A stretch of DNA of 64,000 bases from Adlercreutzia sp. ZJ176 (GCF_011038975.1 NZ_JAAKEC010000006.1:1-64000); one strand, 5' to 3'. Counted from the first letter of the stretch, positions 50,901 through 60,304 are shown. Made by a program: numbers and translations. Notes: generated from the letters alone by a model not told the origin.

Positions 50901-53781
50901 CGGGTGGAAAGAGAGCAAAGAGGGCGCAGGCTATACAACGTATTGGGCGGGCAATGAGATCGTCATGGATTCCGATAAGACCCTGTACGCCCAATGGAAA
51001 AGTGACGACCACTACACCGTTACCTACAAGACTGATCCAGAAAGGGGCGGTTCCCTCAGCCAGCGTAGCCAGACTGACCTCGTAGACAGCAACGAGAAGG
51101 TGGCTGGTTCAACGGTCACGCCAAATCCAGGATACAAGTTTAAGGGCTGGTACAAGGGGGCGCATCTCGTTTCAAGTGATCTTACGCTCAGCGAAGGAAC
51201 AGCCAAGGACAAGCTCAACGTAGACAAGAACGGGCATTACGCCAACACGACCTACACGGCCAAGTTCGAAGTCGATCAGACGGTGAAGTTCAACTACGAG
51301 GTCAACTACTTCATCGACGAGACGACCAAACCCGTGCCGGGTATCGATCCCAATCCGAAGACTGGTACCGGTTACGTCGGCGAGTGGGTCACTTGGGAAA
51401 ATCCTGCGACTAGCGGCGGCTACAAGCTCAAGGAATGGCAGCCCACTGGTCTGACGGTTACCAATGACAACAAGGCTTCTGCGACGGTCTACTATGCCGT
51501 TGATCCCAGTCAAACCTATGACGTCACCTACAAGGCCGAGACTGGTGGCCAGGTTGCCCGACTTGCCGCTGACGGCACGAAACCCGTTTATGGCCTCAGG
51601 TGGACGAACGATGACATCTGGGTTCGCGAAGCCACGGGCGTGACCGGCGCGATCGTCAAGACCGACAACGGCTATACATTTGACGGCTGGTATGTCGGCG
51701 AGGGTGATGCTGCGAAGAAGATTTCCTCCAACGAGGTATTGACTCGCGAGGAAGCCGTAAAACACCTGAATGCCGGTAAGACCACTGGCTCGTACGATAA
51801 TACGTTATACACCGCCAGATGGACTCAAGATGAGTACGCCGTCACCTACACCGACGGCGTCGAGGGATCCGAGGTCTTCGCCGACCAGGTGACCGGGGGC
51901 CTGGCCTACGGCGACGAAACGCCCGCGTTCACCAACGGCGGCGACACGCCCGCCGACCCGGCCCGCCCCGGCTACACCTTCAAGGGCTGGAGCCCCGAGG
52001 TCGCCGGCACCGTCACCGGCTCGGTCACCTACACCGCCCAGTGGACCCAGGACGTCTACGCCGTCACCTACACCGACGGCGTCGAGGGCTCCGAGGTCTT
52101 CGCCGACCAGGTGACCGGGGGCCTGGCCTACGGCGACGAAACGCCCGCGTTCACCAACGGCGGCGACACGCCCGCCGACCCGGCCCGCCCCGGCTACACC
52201 TTCAAGGGCTGGAGCCCCGAGGTCGCCGGCACCGTCACCGGCTCGGTCACCTACACCGCCCAGTGGACGGCGAATCCCAGTGCTAGATATGAAGTCCAAT
52301 ATTATCGTCAAAATGTTGTGGGTGACGGCTACGCCCTGTTTGAGACAACAGAGGGCGTGGGTACCACGGGCACTGAAGTTACGGCGGCGCCGAAGAGCTA
52401 CACGGGCTTCACGCATGTGGTGACTGGTGATTCGGTCGAGTCCGGCATCATCGCCGGGGACGGCTCGCTCGTCCTTAGGCTGTACTACGATCGCAACCTC
52501 TATACGGTGAGTGGAGTTATCGACAACGGCGGTTCGGTCGAGGGCAACAACCAGGAGGTTCGCTATCTGGCGTCTTCTGAGCCCATGACTTTTACAGCTG
52601 CAAGCGGGTATCGCATTGTCTCGATTGCTGTCAACGGCGAGCCTCAGAACGTCACGCCTGGCATGATCTCCTACACATTCGGTGCTGTTTCCGATGTCGA
52701 CAGAAATTACGTGGTCGATGTCAAGACGGCTGCTCTCGGCTCAGTCGTTGCAATTGCTCCTAGCGCGCGGAAGACCTATGACGGTACGCCGCTCGTCCCA
52801 GGTGCCGCCGTCTTCGAAGGGTTGCCGGCGGGATATACGGCTGAGGCCGTCGTCTCGGGCGAGCAGACTAACGCGGGCAGCTCGATGAGTTCGCTGTCGA
52901 ACATCATCATCCGTGACGCCGATGGCAACGATGTGACGAGAGACTTCGCCATCGATGCCAAAGACGGTACGTTGATTGTTGATCCTGCTTCCGTCGTCAT
53001 CACGGTGAACAGCGCTTCCAAGCAGGTCGGCACGACTGATCCGGTGTTCACGGGCAAGCCCGACGGCTTAGTGAGCCAAGATGACTTGGGCACCATCACC
53101 TACTATCGCATCGGTTCGGAAGAGGCCGTGGGCTCGTATCCTGACGTGCTTGTGGCCAGCTATGCGAGCAATCCGAACTACACGGCAGAGGTCACTCCCG
53201 GTACCTTCACCATCACAGCGGCTCCTGTTCCCGATGAGCCGACTCCCGATACGCCCGGTGGTACCACCCCCGGCGGCACGACCCCGGGCGGCACGACGCC
53301 TGATACCCCGGGCGGTACCACGCCGACCCCCGGTGGCACGACTCCTGGCAACATCATACCGGTGATCCCGACTCCGCCGACGCCGACCCAGGTGCCGGGC
53401 ACGGTGCCTGACGGGGCGCTGACCCCTGCGATGACGCCCCTCGTTGACGCGCTCGAGGGCGCGGCCGAAGCCGTCATCGGCGAGGACGCCACGCCGCTCG
53501 CTGACATCGGCGACGAGGCCACCCCGCTGGCCGAGCGCCATGTGAGCTGCTGGGTGCACTTCTACATCATCCTCGGCATCATCGTCACGCTCGTCTACGC
53601 GGCATGCGTGGCGGCTCGCCGCGCGCTGTTCTCGCGTCGCCTCAAGAAGTACGAGGACGAGATCGCGGGCGATGACAACTCGCCTTCAAAGGAGCCTGCC
53701 CGCGAGGGCTTCGGGTTCAGCCCCGTCCCCATGGCTCCGCGGGGTGCGACGGCGACGGCGTTCGCGGGCCAGAACAAATAG
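47992..53781 (+). CDS. Large repeat-containing surface adhesin
   Basis: A 1,929-residue exported protein. A signal sequence (KALSVLLSVALVLSVTNVFAFA) ends near residue 79; ATG at 48118 would give a more ordinary signal peptide. Acidic Ala/Glu-rich linkers follow, then a bacterial Ig-like segment (VTWSSSDASVATVDGSG) and multiple InlB B-repeat-type modules ending in Y-A-x-W (FKGWSPEV, TYTAQWT). Two adjacent 74-residue modules are almost identical. A MucBP-like part, MBG-type modules (SARKTYDGTPLV, PNYTAEVTPGTFTIT) and a Pro/Gly/Thr-rich stalk follow. A membrane helix (FYIILGIIVTLVYAACVA) and basic tail anchor it; no LPxTG motif is present. Probable host or mucus binding. Confidence 0.87.
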   Translation: MRRLAKARFAPLAPPRCEKAVKNHGRNPHSRREAAWESWVVSMFERLVDAKGTFEGKALSVLLSVALVLSVTNVFAFAEAGGVVSEDAKTGQIDPAVSADQRKDAAVSESAASGGAKEPAGEQGAVPAASSTAAVANDPHAVLPTPPLVEANLDEAVVTFDLENAYVEVRGQKLAGTKKIPMKIEKSKDLTFRAGANAGYKIASIKAKNSATENVPVTVKDGMSAIAADHVNSTLVVVVKVEADEAAEAAPTSDTTPLTNDTDIKAEGGTGESAAAGEPAAAGESEAGEAADSAESAESEAAEGSESADHEAADGKAAADDEEVVTVHADVSSPVFEGYAYVGNIIVKVTAGEGVLPEGTTVKAVAVESQDVIDAVSDKVEAQGKELQDAVAIDVTLLDKDGDTIQPDGAVNVCFFDNYVAGDEIGVYRVSNDTSTVETIGARQANPTIQSFDVDHFTIYVVGGTTENSNVDGAVNSIDHQYAAAAGETVELRVSDLDPSRVGSWAIAQGDDAYGPNETEDGTSLDWGYDLNEGQTPKDAYATVAISEGAEPGTTYAVRYGSDGDNFEYFYISVVPTVKFDANGASGTAPDSISEPAGTVVILPGAEGLTMGEGEKACTFMGWADYSDVETTGSGGGEIYPAGSKWTVEGNKTFFAVWQESSAKSIRVGAESSTTIEENGTVQLVAMRTPVDAPVTWSSSDASVATVDGSGLVSAVHDGTATITAALDGETSSSIVITVATFRSVAFDNNGGSASAPASTRKPIGTTISLPDYSGERKDLEFVGWSTDSNATGGGVAHYTNTVYPVGYNYTVSSEDVILYATWASKNLDAEFCIRTDGKIPREPQAYPTDQYTGRVKVEDAVKLGVFYANTTGVSAKLAYEPTPEQIRDHMVKTYDPNTQDVVWYVIKNESDGWHVDGVIVDKNKVALTYEPNAPDGIWDNMPAGEMYNKNDQATISDMVPTRSDGYVFDGWKESKEGAGYTTYWAGNEIVMDSDKTLYAQWKSDDHYTVTYKTDPERGGSLSQRSQTDLVDSNEKVAGSTVTPNPGYKFKGWYKGAHLVSSDLTLSEGTAKDKLNVDKNGHYANTTYTAKFEVDQTVKFNYEVNYFIDETTKPVPGIDPNPKTGTGYVGEWVTWENPATSGGYKLKEWQPTGLTVTNDNKASATVYYAVDPSQTYDVTYKAETGGQVARLAADGTKPVYGLRWTNDDIWVREATGVTGAIVKTDNGYTFDGWYVGEGDAAKKISSNEVLTREEAVKHLNAGKTTGSYDNTLYTARWTQDEYAVTYTDGVEGSEVFADQVTGGLAYGDETPAFTNGGDTPADPARPGYTFKGWSPEVAGTVTGSVTYTAQWTQDVYAVTYTDGVEGSEVFADQVTGGLAYGDETPAFTNGGDTPADPARPGYTFKGWSPEVAGTVTGSVTYTAQWTANPSARYEVQYYRQNVVGDGYALFETTEGVGTTGTEVTAAPKSYTGFTHVVTGDSVESGIIAGDGSLVLRLYYDRNLYTVSGVIDNGGSVEGNNQEVRYLASSEPMTFTAASGYRIVSIAVNGEPQNVTPGMISYTFGAVSDVDRNYVVDVKTAALGSVVAIAPSARKTYDGTPLVPGAAVFEGLPAGYTAEAVVSGEQTNAGSSMSSLSNIIIRDADGNDVTRDFAIDAKDGTLIVDPASVVITVNSASKQVGTTDPVFTGKPDGLVSQDDLGTITYYRIGSEEAVGSYPDVLVASYASNPNYTAEVTPGTFTITAAPVPDEPTPDTPGGTTPGGTTPGGTTPDTPGGTTPTPGGTTPGNIIPVIPTPPTPTQVPGTVPDGALTPAMTPLVDALEGAAEAVIGEDATPLADIGDEATPLAERHVSCWVHFYIILGIIVTLVYAACVAARRALFSRRLKKYEDEIAGDDNSPSKEPAREGFGFSPVPMAPRGATATAFAGQNK
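51835..52278 (+). repeat. Two near-identical 222-bp tandem repeats in the adhesin gene
   Basis: The unit starting TACGCCGTCACCTACACCGA occurs at 51835 and 52057, 222 bases (74 codons) apart. The copies differ at very few positions by eye. Both are markedly more GC-rich than the adjacent modules. Recent duplication or ongoing recombination is implied. Confidence 0.9.
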
Positions 53782-53898
53782 GGGAGGGTCGAATACGCCC
53801 AATCCGTGTGCTTTTGCGCTGTTCCTGCGCTAGAATGATGCCCAAGCACAACGAGGCGCCCTCAGGGGCGCAAGGGAGATGAAGGAGAGAAACCCCTC

Positions 53899-55251
53899 AT
53901 GAAGGTCAACCAGAAGAAGCTCGAGCCCGGCAAGGTCCGCCTCGAGGCCGTCGCCACCGTCGACGAGGTCAGCAACGTCCTGCAGGCGGCGCACGTGGCG
54001 TTCGCCCAGTCCATGGGCTTGCAGCCGCAGCAGGGCAAGACGGTCGCCGAGGTCGCCGAGGAGCACATGGGCATCAAGAACCTCGACTCCATCGTGGAGG
54101 CCAGCGCCATCGAGGCGCTCGTCCCGCTCGCGCTCGACAAGAAGAACATCGTGCCGCTGTTCCCGCCGAAGGCCGAGCCGAAGTCGCCGTTCAAGCGCGG
54201 CCGCCAGTTCTCCTTCGACGTGGAGGTCACGCTGAAGCCCGACTACGAGCTCACCTCGTACGACCCGGTCGAGGTCACCGTCCAGCCCTACCGCTTCAAC
54301 GAGGCCGTCGTCGACGCGCAGATCGAGGACATGGCGAAGCGCTACACCTCCTTCGTCGCGGACGACCCCCGTCCGGTCGAGAAGGGCGACAGCTGCCTCA
54401 TCGCCATGAAGTGCTTCGAGAAGGGCGAGGAACTCAAGGGCCTCAGCACCGAGGGCCGCACCTACACGGCCGGCAAGGGCTACATGCCCGAGGGCTTCGA
54501 CGAGGCGATCCTGGGCATGCAGCCGGGCGAGACGAAGCAGTTCACCTTCGAGGGCCCCGGCATCGACGATGACTTCAACGAGATCACGCAGGTCATCGAC
54601 TGCACGCTCACGGTGAAGGAGATCCAGAAGGAGGCGGTCCCCACCATCGACGACGAGTGGATCGCCAAGAACATGCCCATGTACAAGGACCTCGCCGCGC
54701 TGCGCGCCGATATCGCCCGCAACCTCGAGCGCCAGGATCGCGAGCAGTACGACACCTACTGCATGCAGGCGGTCGCCTCTGAGCTCGGCCGTCGCTTCGA
54801 GGGCAAGATCGCCGACGAGGCGTACGAGGCCATGCGCGACAACCTCGTGCAGAACCTGCGCGTCAACCTGCAGCAGCAGGGCAAGGACTGGGAGGAGTTC
54901 GTGCAGGAGAACGGCGGCGAGCAGCAGTTCGGCATGATGCTCATGCTCCAGACGCGCGAGATGCTCGTGCAGGGCTTCGCGCTCGACGCGGTGTTCCGCC
55001 ACGAGAAGCTCAAGCTCACCGACGAGGACATCGACGCCGCCTGCCGCGTGATGAACCCGCAGGCGAACCCTAAGCAGATACGCCAGCAGTTCGAGCAGTC
55101 GGGCCGCGGCTTCGCCCTGCGCGAGTCAGCCGAGCGCATGAAGGCCAACCGCTGGGCGCTCGAGCATGCGATCGTGAAGCACCCCGAGGAGGCGCCCGCC
55201 GCAGCGCCCGAGGTGCTCGAGGAGCCCGCAGCCGACGAAGCCGCGGAGTAG
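53899..55251 (+). CDS. tig: Trigger factor
   Basis: A 450-residue ribosome-associated chaperone and peptidyl-prolyl isomerase. The FKBP-like domain is visible (VEKGDSCLIAMKCFEKG to GPGIDDDFNEI, about 150-235), followed by the long helical C-terminal arms and an acidic Ala/Glu tail. In the N-terminal domain the usual ribosome-binding signature GFRxGKxP is not recognisable; the corresponding region reads MGLQPQQGKTVAEVAEE. It still starts with a TF-like strand (KLEPGKVRLEAVATVDEV). It is seven bases upstream of ygiQ. A TAGAAT near 53831 may be its -10. Confidence 0.86.
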   Translation: MKVNQKKLEPGKVRLEAVATVDEVSNVLQAAHVAFAQSMGLQPQQGKTVAEVAEEHMGIKNLDSIVEASAIEALVPLALDKKNIVPLFPPKAEPKSPFKRGRQFSFDVEVTLKPDYELTSYDPVEVTVQPYRFNEAVVDAQIEDMAKRYTSFVADDPRPVEKGDSCLIAMKCFEKGEELKGLSTEGRTYTAGKGYMPEGFDEAILGMQPGETKQFTFEGPGIDDDFNEITQVIDCTLTVKEIQKEAVPTIDDEWIAKNMPMYKDLAALRADIARNLERQDREQYDTYCMQAVASELGRRFEGKIADEAYEAMRDNLVQNLRVNLQQQGKDWEEFVQENGGEQQFGMMLMLQTREMLVQGFALDAVFRHEKLKLTDEDIDAACRVMNPQANPKQIRQQFEQSGRGFALRESAERMKANRWALEHAIVKHPEEAPAAAPEVLEEPAADEAAE

Positions 55252-55258
55252 CCCGCCC

Positions 55259-57328
55259 TTGCCGCACGCGAAGCCCCGAAAGAACAAGGCCGCAGCTCCC
55301 ACGCGAAAGGAGGCTGCGGCCGCTGACTTCCTTCCCATGACGCGCGAGGCGGCGGCCGCGCGCGGATGGGACGAGCTCGACTTCGTGTACGTGTCGGGCG
55401 ACGCCTACGTCGACCACCCCTCGTTCGGCCACGCCATCATCACGCGCCTGCTCGAGGCGCACGGCTACCGCGTGGGCGTCATCGCGCAGCCCGACTGGCG
55501 CGACCCGGCCTCCGTCACCGTGTTCGGCGAGCCGCGACTGGGCTTTCTGGTGTCGGCGGGCAACATGGACTCCATGGTGAACCACTACACCGTGGCCAAG
55601 AAGCGCCGCCGCTCAGACGCGTTCACGCCCGGCGGCGAGGCGGGGCGCCGCCCCGACCACGCGGCGGTGGTGTACGCGAACCTCATCCGCCGCACCTACA
55701 AGAAGGCGCCCGTCATCCTCGGCGGCATCGAGGCGAGCCTGCGCCGCCTGGCGCACTACGACTACTGGTCGGACTCCCTCAAGCGCTCCATCCTGCTCGA
55801 CTCGGGCGCCGACCTCGTGAGCTACGGGATGGGGGAGCACTCCATCGTCCAGATCGCCGACGCGCTCGCCGCGGGGCTCTCCGTCGCCGACCTCACGTTC
55901 ATCGACGGCACCGTGTACAAGGCGCGCTCGCTCGAGCACGTGTACGACTACGAGCTTCTGCCCTCGTGGGACGAGATCCGCGCCGACAAGCTGAAGTACG
56001 CCGAGAGCTTCGCCGTCCAGTACGACAACGCCGACCCCGTCCGCGGGAAGCGCCTGGTCGAGCCCTACTCCGACCACGAGTTCGTGGTGCAGAACCCGCC
56101 CGCGCCCCCGCTGACCACCTCCGAGATGGACGCGGTCTACCGCCTGCCGTACGCGCGCACGTGGCATCCCGCCTACGACGCGGCCGGCGGCGTGCCCGCC
56201 ATCGCCGAGGTGAAGTTCAGCCTCGCGAGCTGCCGCGGCTGCTTCGGCGAGTGCTCGTTCTGCGCGCTCACGTTCCACCAGGGGCGCATCATCTCGGCGC
56301 GCAGCCGCGAGTCGCTCCTCGACGAGGCGCGCCTCATCACGCAGGACCCCGGGTTCAAGGGCTACATCCACGACGTGGGCGGCCCCACGGCGAACTTCCG
56401 CGCGCCGGCCTGCTCGCACCAGCTCGAGCGCGGCGCGTGCGCGCGCAAGCGCTGCCTTGTTCCCGAGCCCTGCCGCGCCTTGGACGTGAGCCACGCCGAC
56501 TACGTGGAGCTTCTGCGCGCGCTGCGCGCGCTGCCGGGCGTGAAGAAGGTGTTCGTGCGCTCGGGCATCCGCTTCGACTACGTGATGGCCGACCCCGACC
56601 CCGCGTTTCTGCGCGAGCTCGTGGCCCACCACGTGTCAGGCCAGCTCAAGGTGGCGCCCGAGCACGTGTCCGACGAGGTGCTGCGCCACATGGGCAAGCC
56701 CTCCCGCGCGGTGTACGACGCGTTCGTGCGCGCCTACGAGGCCGAGAACGCCCGCGTAGGCAAGAAGCAGTACCTCGTGCCCTACCTCATGTCGTCGCAC
56801 CCCGGCTCCACGCTCAAGGAGGCCGTCGAGCTCGCCGAGTTCTGCCGCGACATGGGCTACAACCCCGAGCAGGTGCAGGACTTCTACCCCACGCCCTCGA
56901 CCATCTCCACCTGCATGTACTACACCGGCGTCGACCCGCGCACCATGCAGCCCGTCTACGTGCCGCGCTCGCCGCACGAGAAGGCCCTGCAGCGCGCCCT
57001 CATCCAGTACCGCAACCCCGCCAACTACGACCTGGTGGCCGAGGCGCTCGCGAAGGCGGGCCGCCGCGACCTCGTCGGCTACGGCCCCGACTGCCTCATC
57101 CGCCCCCGCAAGCCCTCCAAGCGCAACCCCGCGAATTCTGCGAAAGGCGCTGCGAAAGGGGAGCGCGCGAACCCCGCGAAAGGCAGCGCGAAAGGGGAGG
57201 GCGCAAGGGGCGTGAAGTCCTCGCGTGGCTCGAAGGGCGCCGCCCGCCCTGCGCCCGCGCAGCCTCAGCGCGCCGGGCGCCCCCCGAAGGCCAACGGCCG
57301 CAAGGGCGGCATTCGCAAGGGGCGGTAG
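55259..57328 (+). CDS. ygiQ: YgiQ family radical SAM protein
   Basis: A 689-residue protein with the YgiQ N-terminal domain (FLPMTREAAAARGWDELDFV, GDAYVDHPSFG, GGIEASLRRLAHYDYWSD) and a radical SAM domain with the cluster motif CFGECSFC, followed by VGGPTANFR and PSTISTCMYYTG. The biochemical reaction is unknown. The C-terminal about 70 residues are a Lys/Arg/Ala-rich tail with KGAAKGE-type repeats, likely disordered. The start is TTG at 55259; the conserved FLPM lies about 23 residues in, so ATG at 55337 would be too short. Confidence 0.9.
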   Translation: MPHAKPRKNKAAAPTRKEAAAADFLPMTREAAAARGWDELDFVYVSGDAYVDHPSFGHAIITRLLEAHGYRVGVIAQPDWRDPASVTVFGEPRLGFLVSAGNMDSMVNHYTVAKKRRRSDAFTPGGEAGRRPDHAAVVYANLIRRTYKKAPVILGGIEASLRRLAHYDYWSDSLKRSILLDSGADLVSYGMGEHSIVQIADALAAGLSVADLTFIDGTVYKARSLEHVYDYELLPSWDEIRADKLKYAESFAVQYDNADPVRGKRLVEPYSDHEFVVQNPPAPPLTTSEMDAVYRLPYARTWHPAYDAAGGVPAIAEVKFSLASCRGCFGECSFCALTFHQGRIISARSRESLLDEARLITQDPGFKGYIHDVGGPTANFRAPACSHQLERGACARKRCLVPEPCRALDVSHADYVELLRALRALPGVKKVFVRSGIRFDYVMADPDPAFLRELVAHHVSGQLKVAPEHVSDEVLRHMGKPSRAVYDAFVRAYEAENARVGKKQYLVPYLMSSHPGSTLKEAVELAEFCRDMGYNPEQVQDFYPTPSTISTCMYYTGVDPRTMQPVYVPRSPHEKALQRALIQYRNPANYDLVAEALAKAGRRDLVGYGPDCLIRPRKPSKRNPANSAKGAAKGERANPAKGSAKGEGARGVKSSRGSKGAARPAPAQPQRAGRPPKANGRKGGIRKGR

Positions 57329-57409
57329 CGCCCCCGACCTCGCCGCCCAGCTCGCCCAGCTCGACGGCTGTGTGCACCTTGTGTCCCCGCGACATCCGGC
57401 AACTTTTCC

Positions 57410-57438
57410 TTGAAATCCTTCCTTCGCGCGCATATAAT
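57410..57438 (+). promoter_or_regulatory. Promoter of the rplB operon (second half of S10)
   Basis: -35 TTGAAA (57410-57415), a 17-base spacer and a perfect -10 TATAAT (57433-57438). It lies 240 bases upstream of rplB and allows rplB and the genes after it to be expressed independently of the str/S10 promoter. Confidence 0.92.
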
Positions 57439-57679
57439 GTCTCTTTGCGTCTGCGTGTGTTATGGATACACCCGGACGCGTGGTTAGACGGAGTCGCGGC
57501 GCCGAGCCTCCATCGGCGCATGATCGGCAATCGCCTGGCCATGTAACGTAGATGAGGTCCTTGGTGTGCGGAGAGGCGCGCGAGCAAGGGTCTCGGCGGG
57601 CTGCCGCCGGCGTTCCACCTGCCGTCACCAGGCGCGGGGCGCAGGCAAGCTAGCCCGAAGGTACAGGAAAGGTTGAACT
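57439..57679 (+). other. Leader of the rplB operon
   Basis: About 235 transcribed bases precede rplB. They include a 23-base element (57461-57483) shared with the rpsL upstream region, an overlapping 29-codon frame beginning MDTPGRV without a ribosome-binding site, and GC-rich sequence able to form several hairpins. A ribosomal-protein-binding autoregulatory leader is plausible, but I recognise no known motif. Confidence 0.4.
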
Positions 57680-58510
57680 GTGGGTATCAAACAGTACAAG
57701 CCGACAAGCCCCGGCCGACGCTTCCAGACGGTCTCCGACTTCGCGGAGATCACCACGTCGAAGCCGGAGAAGTCGCTGCTTGCGCCGAAGCCTAAGAAGG
57801 CCGGGCGCAACAACTACGGCCGCATCACCACCCGTCATCAGGGTGGCGGCAACAAGCAGCGCTACCGCATCATCGACTTCAAGCGCAACAAGGACGGCGT
57901 GCCTGCCAAGGTCGCCACGATCGAGTACGATCCGAACCGCTCGGCTCGCATCGCCCTTCTGCACTACGTCGACGGCGAGAAGCGCTACATCATCCACCCC
58001 AAGGGCCTCAAGGTAGGCGACATGGTGGTAAGCGGCCCTGAGGCCGACATCAAGCCCGGCAACGCCCTGCCGCTCGCCAACATCCCCGTCGGCACGCTCG
58101 TCCACAACGTCGAGCTGCAGCCGGGTCGCGGCGCGGCGATCGCCCGCTCTGCTGGCACCAGCATTCAGCTCATGGGCAAGGAAGGCAAGTACGCCATCCT
58201 GCGCATGCCCTCCTCCGAGATGCGCCGCGTGCTCCTCACGTGCCGCGCCACCATCGGCGAGGTCGGCAACGCTGAGCACTCCAACATCAAGATCGGCAAG
58301 GCCGGCCGCAAGCGCTGGATGGGCGTTCGTCCCACCGTCCGCGGCACCGTCATGAACCCGGTCGACCATCCGCATGGCGGCGGCGAGGGCAAGAACAAGT
58401 CCGCTGGCCGTCATCCGGTCACGCCGTGGGGCGTTCCCACCAAGGGCCATCGCACCCGCAACCCCAAGAAGGCGTCGAGCCGCTTGATCATTCGCCGTCG
58501 CAAGAAGTAG
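57680..58510 (+). CDS. rplB: 50S ribosomal protein L2
   Basis: A 276-residue L2, essential for subunit joining and peptidyl transfer. The segments [16 protein letters not shown] and the conserved [13 protein letters not shown] near the catalytic histidine are intact. GTG start at 57680. It is the first gene of the second S10 segment. Confidence 0.97.
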   Translation: MGIKQYKPTSPGRRFQTVSDFAEITTSKPEKSLLAPKPKKAGRNNYGRITTRHQGGGNKQRYRIIDFKRNKDGVPAKVATIEYDPNRSARIALLHYVDGEKRYIIHPKGLKVGDMVVSGPEADIKPGNALPLANIPVGTLVHNVELQPGRGAAIARSAGTSIQLMGKEGKYAILRMPSSEMRRVLLTCRATIGEVGNAEHSNIKIGKAGRKRWMGVRPTVRGTVMNPVDHPHGGGEGKNKSAGRHPVTPWGVPTKGHRTRNPKKASSRLIIRRRKK

Positions 58511-58534
58511 CGCGTGACACTTTAAGGAGTAATA

Positions 58535-58810
58535 GTGAGCAGAAGTTTGAAAAAGGGTCCTTTCGTAGAACCGCGCCTTCTGGGTCGCATCGAGGCTATG
58601 AACGCGGCTGGCGAAAAGAACGTCATCAAGACCTGGTCCCGTGCCAGCACCATCTTCCCCGAGATGGTCGGCCACACCATCGCCGTTCACGATGGTCGCA
58701 AGCACGTGCCGGTATACATCACCGAGTCCATGGTTGGCCACAAGCTGGGCGAGTTCGCCCCGACCCGCACGTTCAAGGGTCATTCGGCCGACAAGGGCAA
58801 GAAGCGATAG
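58535..58810 (+). CDS. rpsS: 30S ribosomal protein S19
   Basis: A 91-residue S19 of the 30S head; [12 protein letters not shown] and the terminal [10 protein letters not shown] are typical. GTG start, with AAGGAG upstream. It lies between rplB and rplV in standard order. Confidence 0.97.
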   Translation: MSRSLKKGPFVEPRLLGRIEAMNAAGEKNVIKTWSRASTIFPEMVGHTIAVHDGRKHVPVYITESMVGHKLGEFAPTRTFKGHSADKGKKR

Positions 58811-58824
58811 GATAGGGGTGAACA

Positions 58825-59166
58825 ATGGAAGTTAAGGCAGTATCCCGCTACGTTCGCGTCTCCCCTCGCAAGGCTCGCGTCGTTGTCGACCTGGTTCGCG
58901 GCAAGTCCGTCGAGCAGGCTCGTGAGATTCTGGCATTTACCAACCGCGCCATCGCGGAGACCGTCGAGAAGACGCTCAACTCCGCCGTGGCCAACGCTGA
59001 GCACAACAACCACCTGCGCGCCGACACGCTCGTCGTGAAGGCCGCCTACGTGGACGAGGGTCCGACGCTGAAGCGCATCCGCCCGCGTGCCAAAGGCTCT
59101 GCGTCGCGCATCAACAAGCGCACCAGCCACATCACCATCATCGTTGCACCGCGAGAGGAGGCATAA
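58825..59166 (+). CDS. rplV: 50S ribosomal protein L22
   Basis: A 113-residue L22 forming part of the exit tunnel. [20 protein letters not shown] and the tunnel hairpin region [20 protein letters not shown] are present. It lies five bases upstream of rpsC. Confidence 0.97.
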   Translation: MEVKAVSRYVRVSPRKARVVVDLVRGKSVEQAREILAFTNRAIAETVEKTLNSAVANAEHNNHLRADTLVVKAAYVDEGPTLKRIRPRAKGSASRINKRTSHITIIVAPREEA

Positions 59167-59171
59167 AGTCC

Positions 59172-59882
59172 ATGGGTCAGAAAGTCAGCCCTACTGGGTT
59201 CCGCCTGGGCATCACCGAGGATTGGCGCAGCCGTTGGTACGCCGACAAGAACTACGCCGCTACCCTCGAGAACGACCTTGCCATTCGCAAGTTCCTGGAC
59301 ACCTACCTTGCCCGTGCCGCTGTCTCCAAGGTTGAGATCGAGCGCGCTGGCGACAAGATCAAGGTCATCATCACCACGGCCCGCCCGGGTGTGGTCATCG
59401 GCAAGAAGGGCGCCGAGATCGACGCCCTGCGCAAGAAGCTCGAGAAGGTCGCCTCCGGCCCCGTCTCCGTCGAGGTCGTCGAGATCAAGCGTCCCGAGCT
59501 CGATGCCGTGCTGATCGCCCAGTCCGTGGCCGAGCAGCTCGAGGGCCGCGTCGCCTTCCGCCGCGCCATGCGCAAGGCCGTCCAGTCCGCCCGCAAGTCC
59601 GGCGCCAAGGGCATCCGCATCCAGTGCTCCGGCCGCCTCGGCGGCGCCGAGATGAGCCGCCGCGAGTGGTACCGCGAGGGTCGCGTGCCGCTGCACACCC
59701 TGCGCGCCAAGATCGACTACGGCTTCGCCACCGCCGCCACCACCATGGGCTCCATCGGCGTCCAGGTGTGGGTCTACCACGGCGACGTGCTCCCCGGCCA
59801 GAAGGCTCCGCAGCCGGCTCTCGAGGGAAGCTCCCGCCCGAGCCGCCGTCGCAACGATCGTAACGAGAGGGGGCACAAGTAA
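59172..59882 (+). CDS. rpsC: 30S ribosomal protein S3
   Basis: A 236-residue S3 with an N-terminal KH domain ([13 protein letters not shown]) and the mRNA-entry helicase region ([14 protein letters not shown]). The stop overlaps the rplP start by one base. Confidence 0.97.
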   Translation: MGQKVSPTGFRLGITEDWRSRWYADKNYAATLENDLAIRKFLDTYLARAAVSKVEIERAGDKIKVIITTARPGVVIGKKGAEIDALRKKLEKVASGPVSVEVVEIKRPELDAVLIAQSVAEQLEGRVAFRRAMRKAVQSARKSGAKGIRIQCSGRLGGAEMSRREWYREGRVPLHTLRAKIDYGFATAATTMGSIGVQVWVYHGDVLPGQKAPQPALEGSSRPSRRRNDRNERGHK

Positions 59883-60304
59883 TGCTCGTACCTAAGCGCG
59901 TCAAGCACCGCAAGGTGCAGCGTGGTTCCATGAAGGGCAAGGCCAAGGGCGGCACGCGCCTGAACCACGGTTCTTACGGTATCCAGGCTCTTGAGGCCCA
60001 CTGGATCACCAACCGCCAGATCGAGGCAGCTCGTATCGCCATGACCCGCTACATGAAGCGTGGCGGCAAGGTGTGGATCACGATCTTCCCCGACAAGCCG
60101 ATCACCTCGAAGCCCGCTGAGACCCGCATGGGTTCCGGCAAGGGCAACCCCGAGGGCTGGGTAGCTGTCGTCAAGCCGGGTCGCATCATGTTCGAGATCG
60201 ACGGCGTTGACGAGGAGACGGCCAAGGAGGCTTTGCGCCTCGCCATCAACAAGCTGCCCATCAAGTGCAAGATTGTCACTCGCGAGACGGAAGGGCAGGA
60301 ATAA
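59882..60304 (+). CDS. rplP: 50S ribosomal protein L16
   Basis: A 140-residue L16 at the A-site tRNA elbow. [15 protein letters not shown] and [19 protein letters not shown] are typical. It overlaps rpsC by one base and abuts rpmC. Confidence 0.97.
   Translation: MLVPKRVKHRKVQRGSMKGKAKGGTRLNHGSYGIQALEAHWITNRQIEAARIAMTRYMKRGGKVWITIFPDKPITSKPAETRMGSGKGNPEGWVAVVKPGRIMFEIDGVDEETAKEALRLAINKLPIKCKIVTRETEGQE

Noticed and set aside
57461-57547. Small MDTPG leader peptide gene before rplB
   Set aside because: No ribosome-binding site, and the similar frame before rpsL lies upstream of the promoter; kept only as a shared DNA element.
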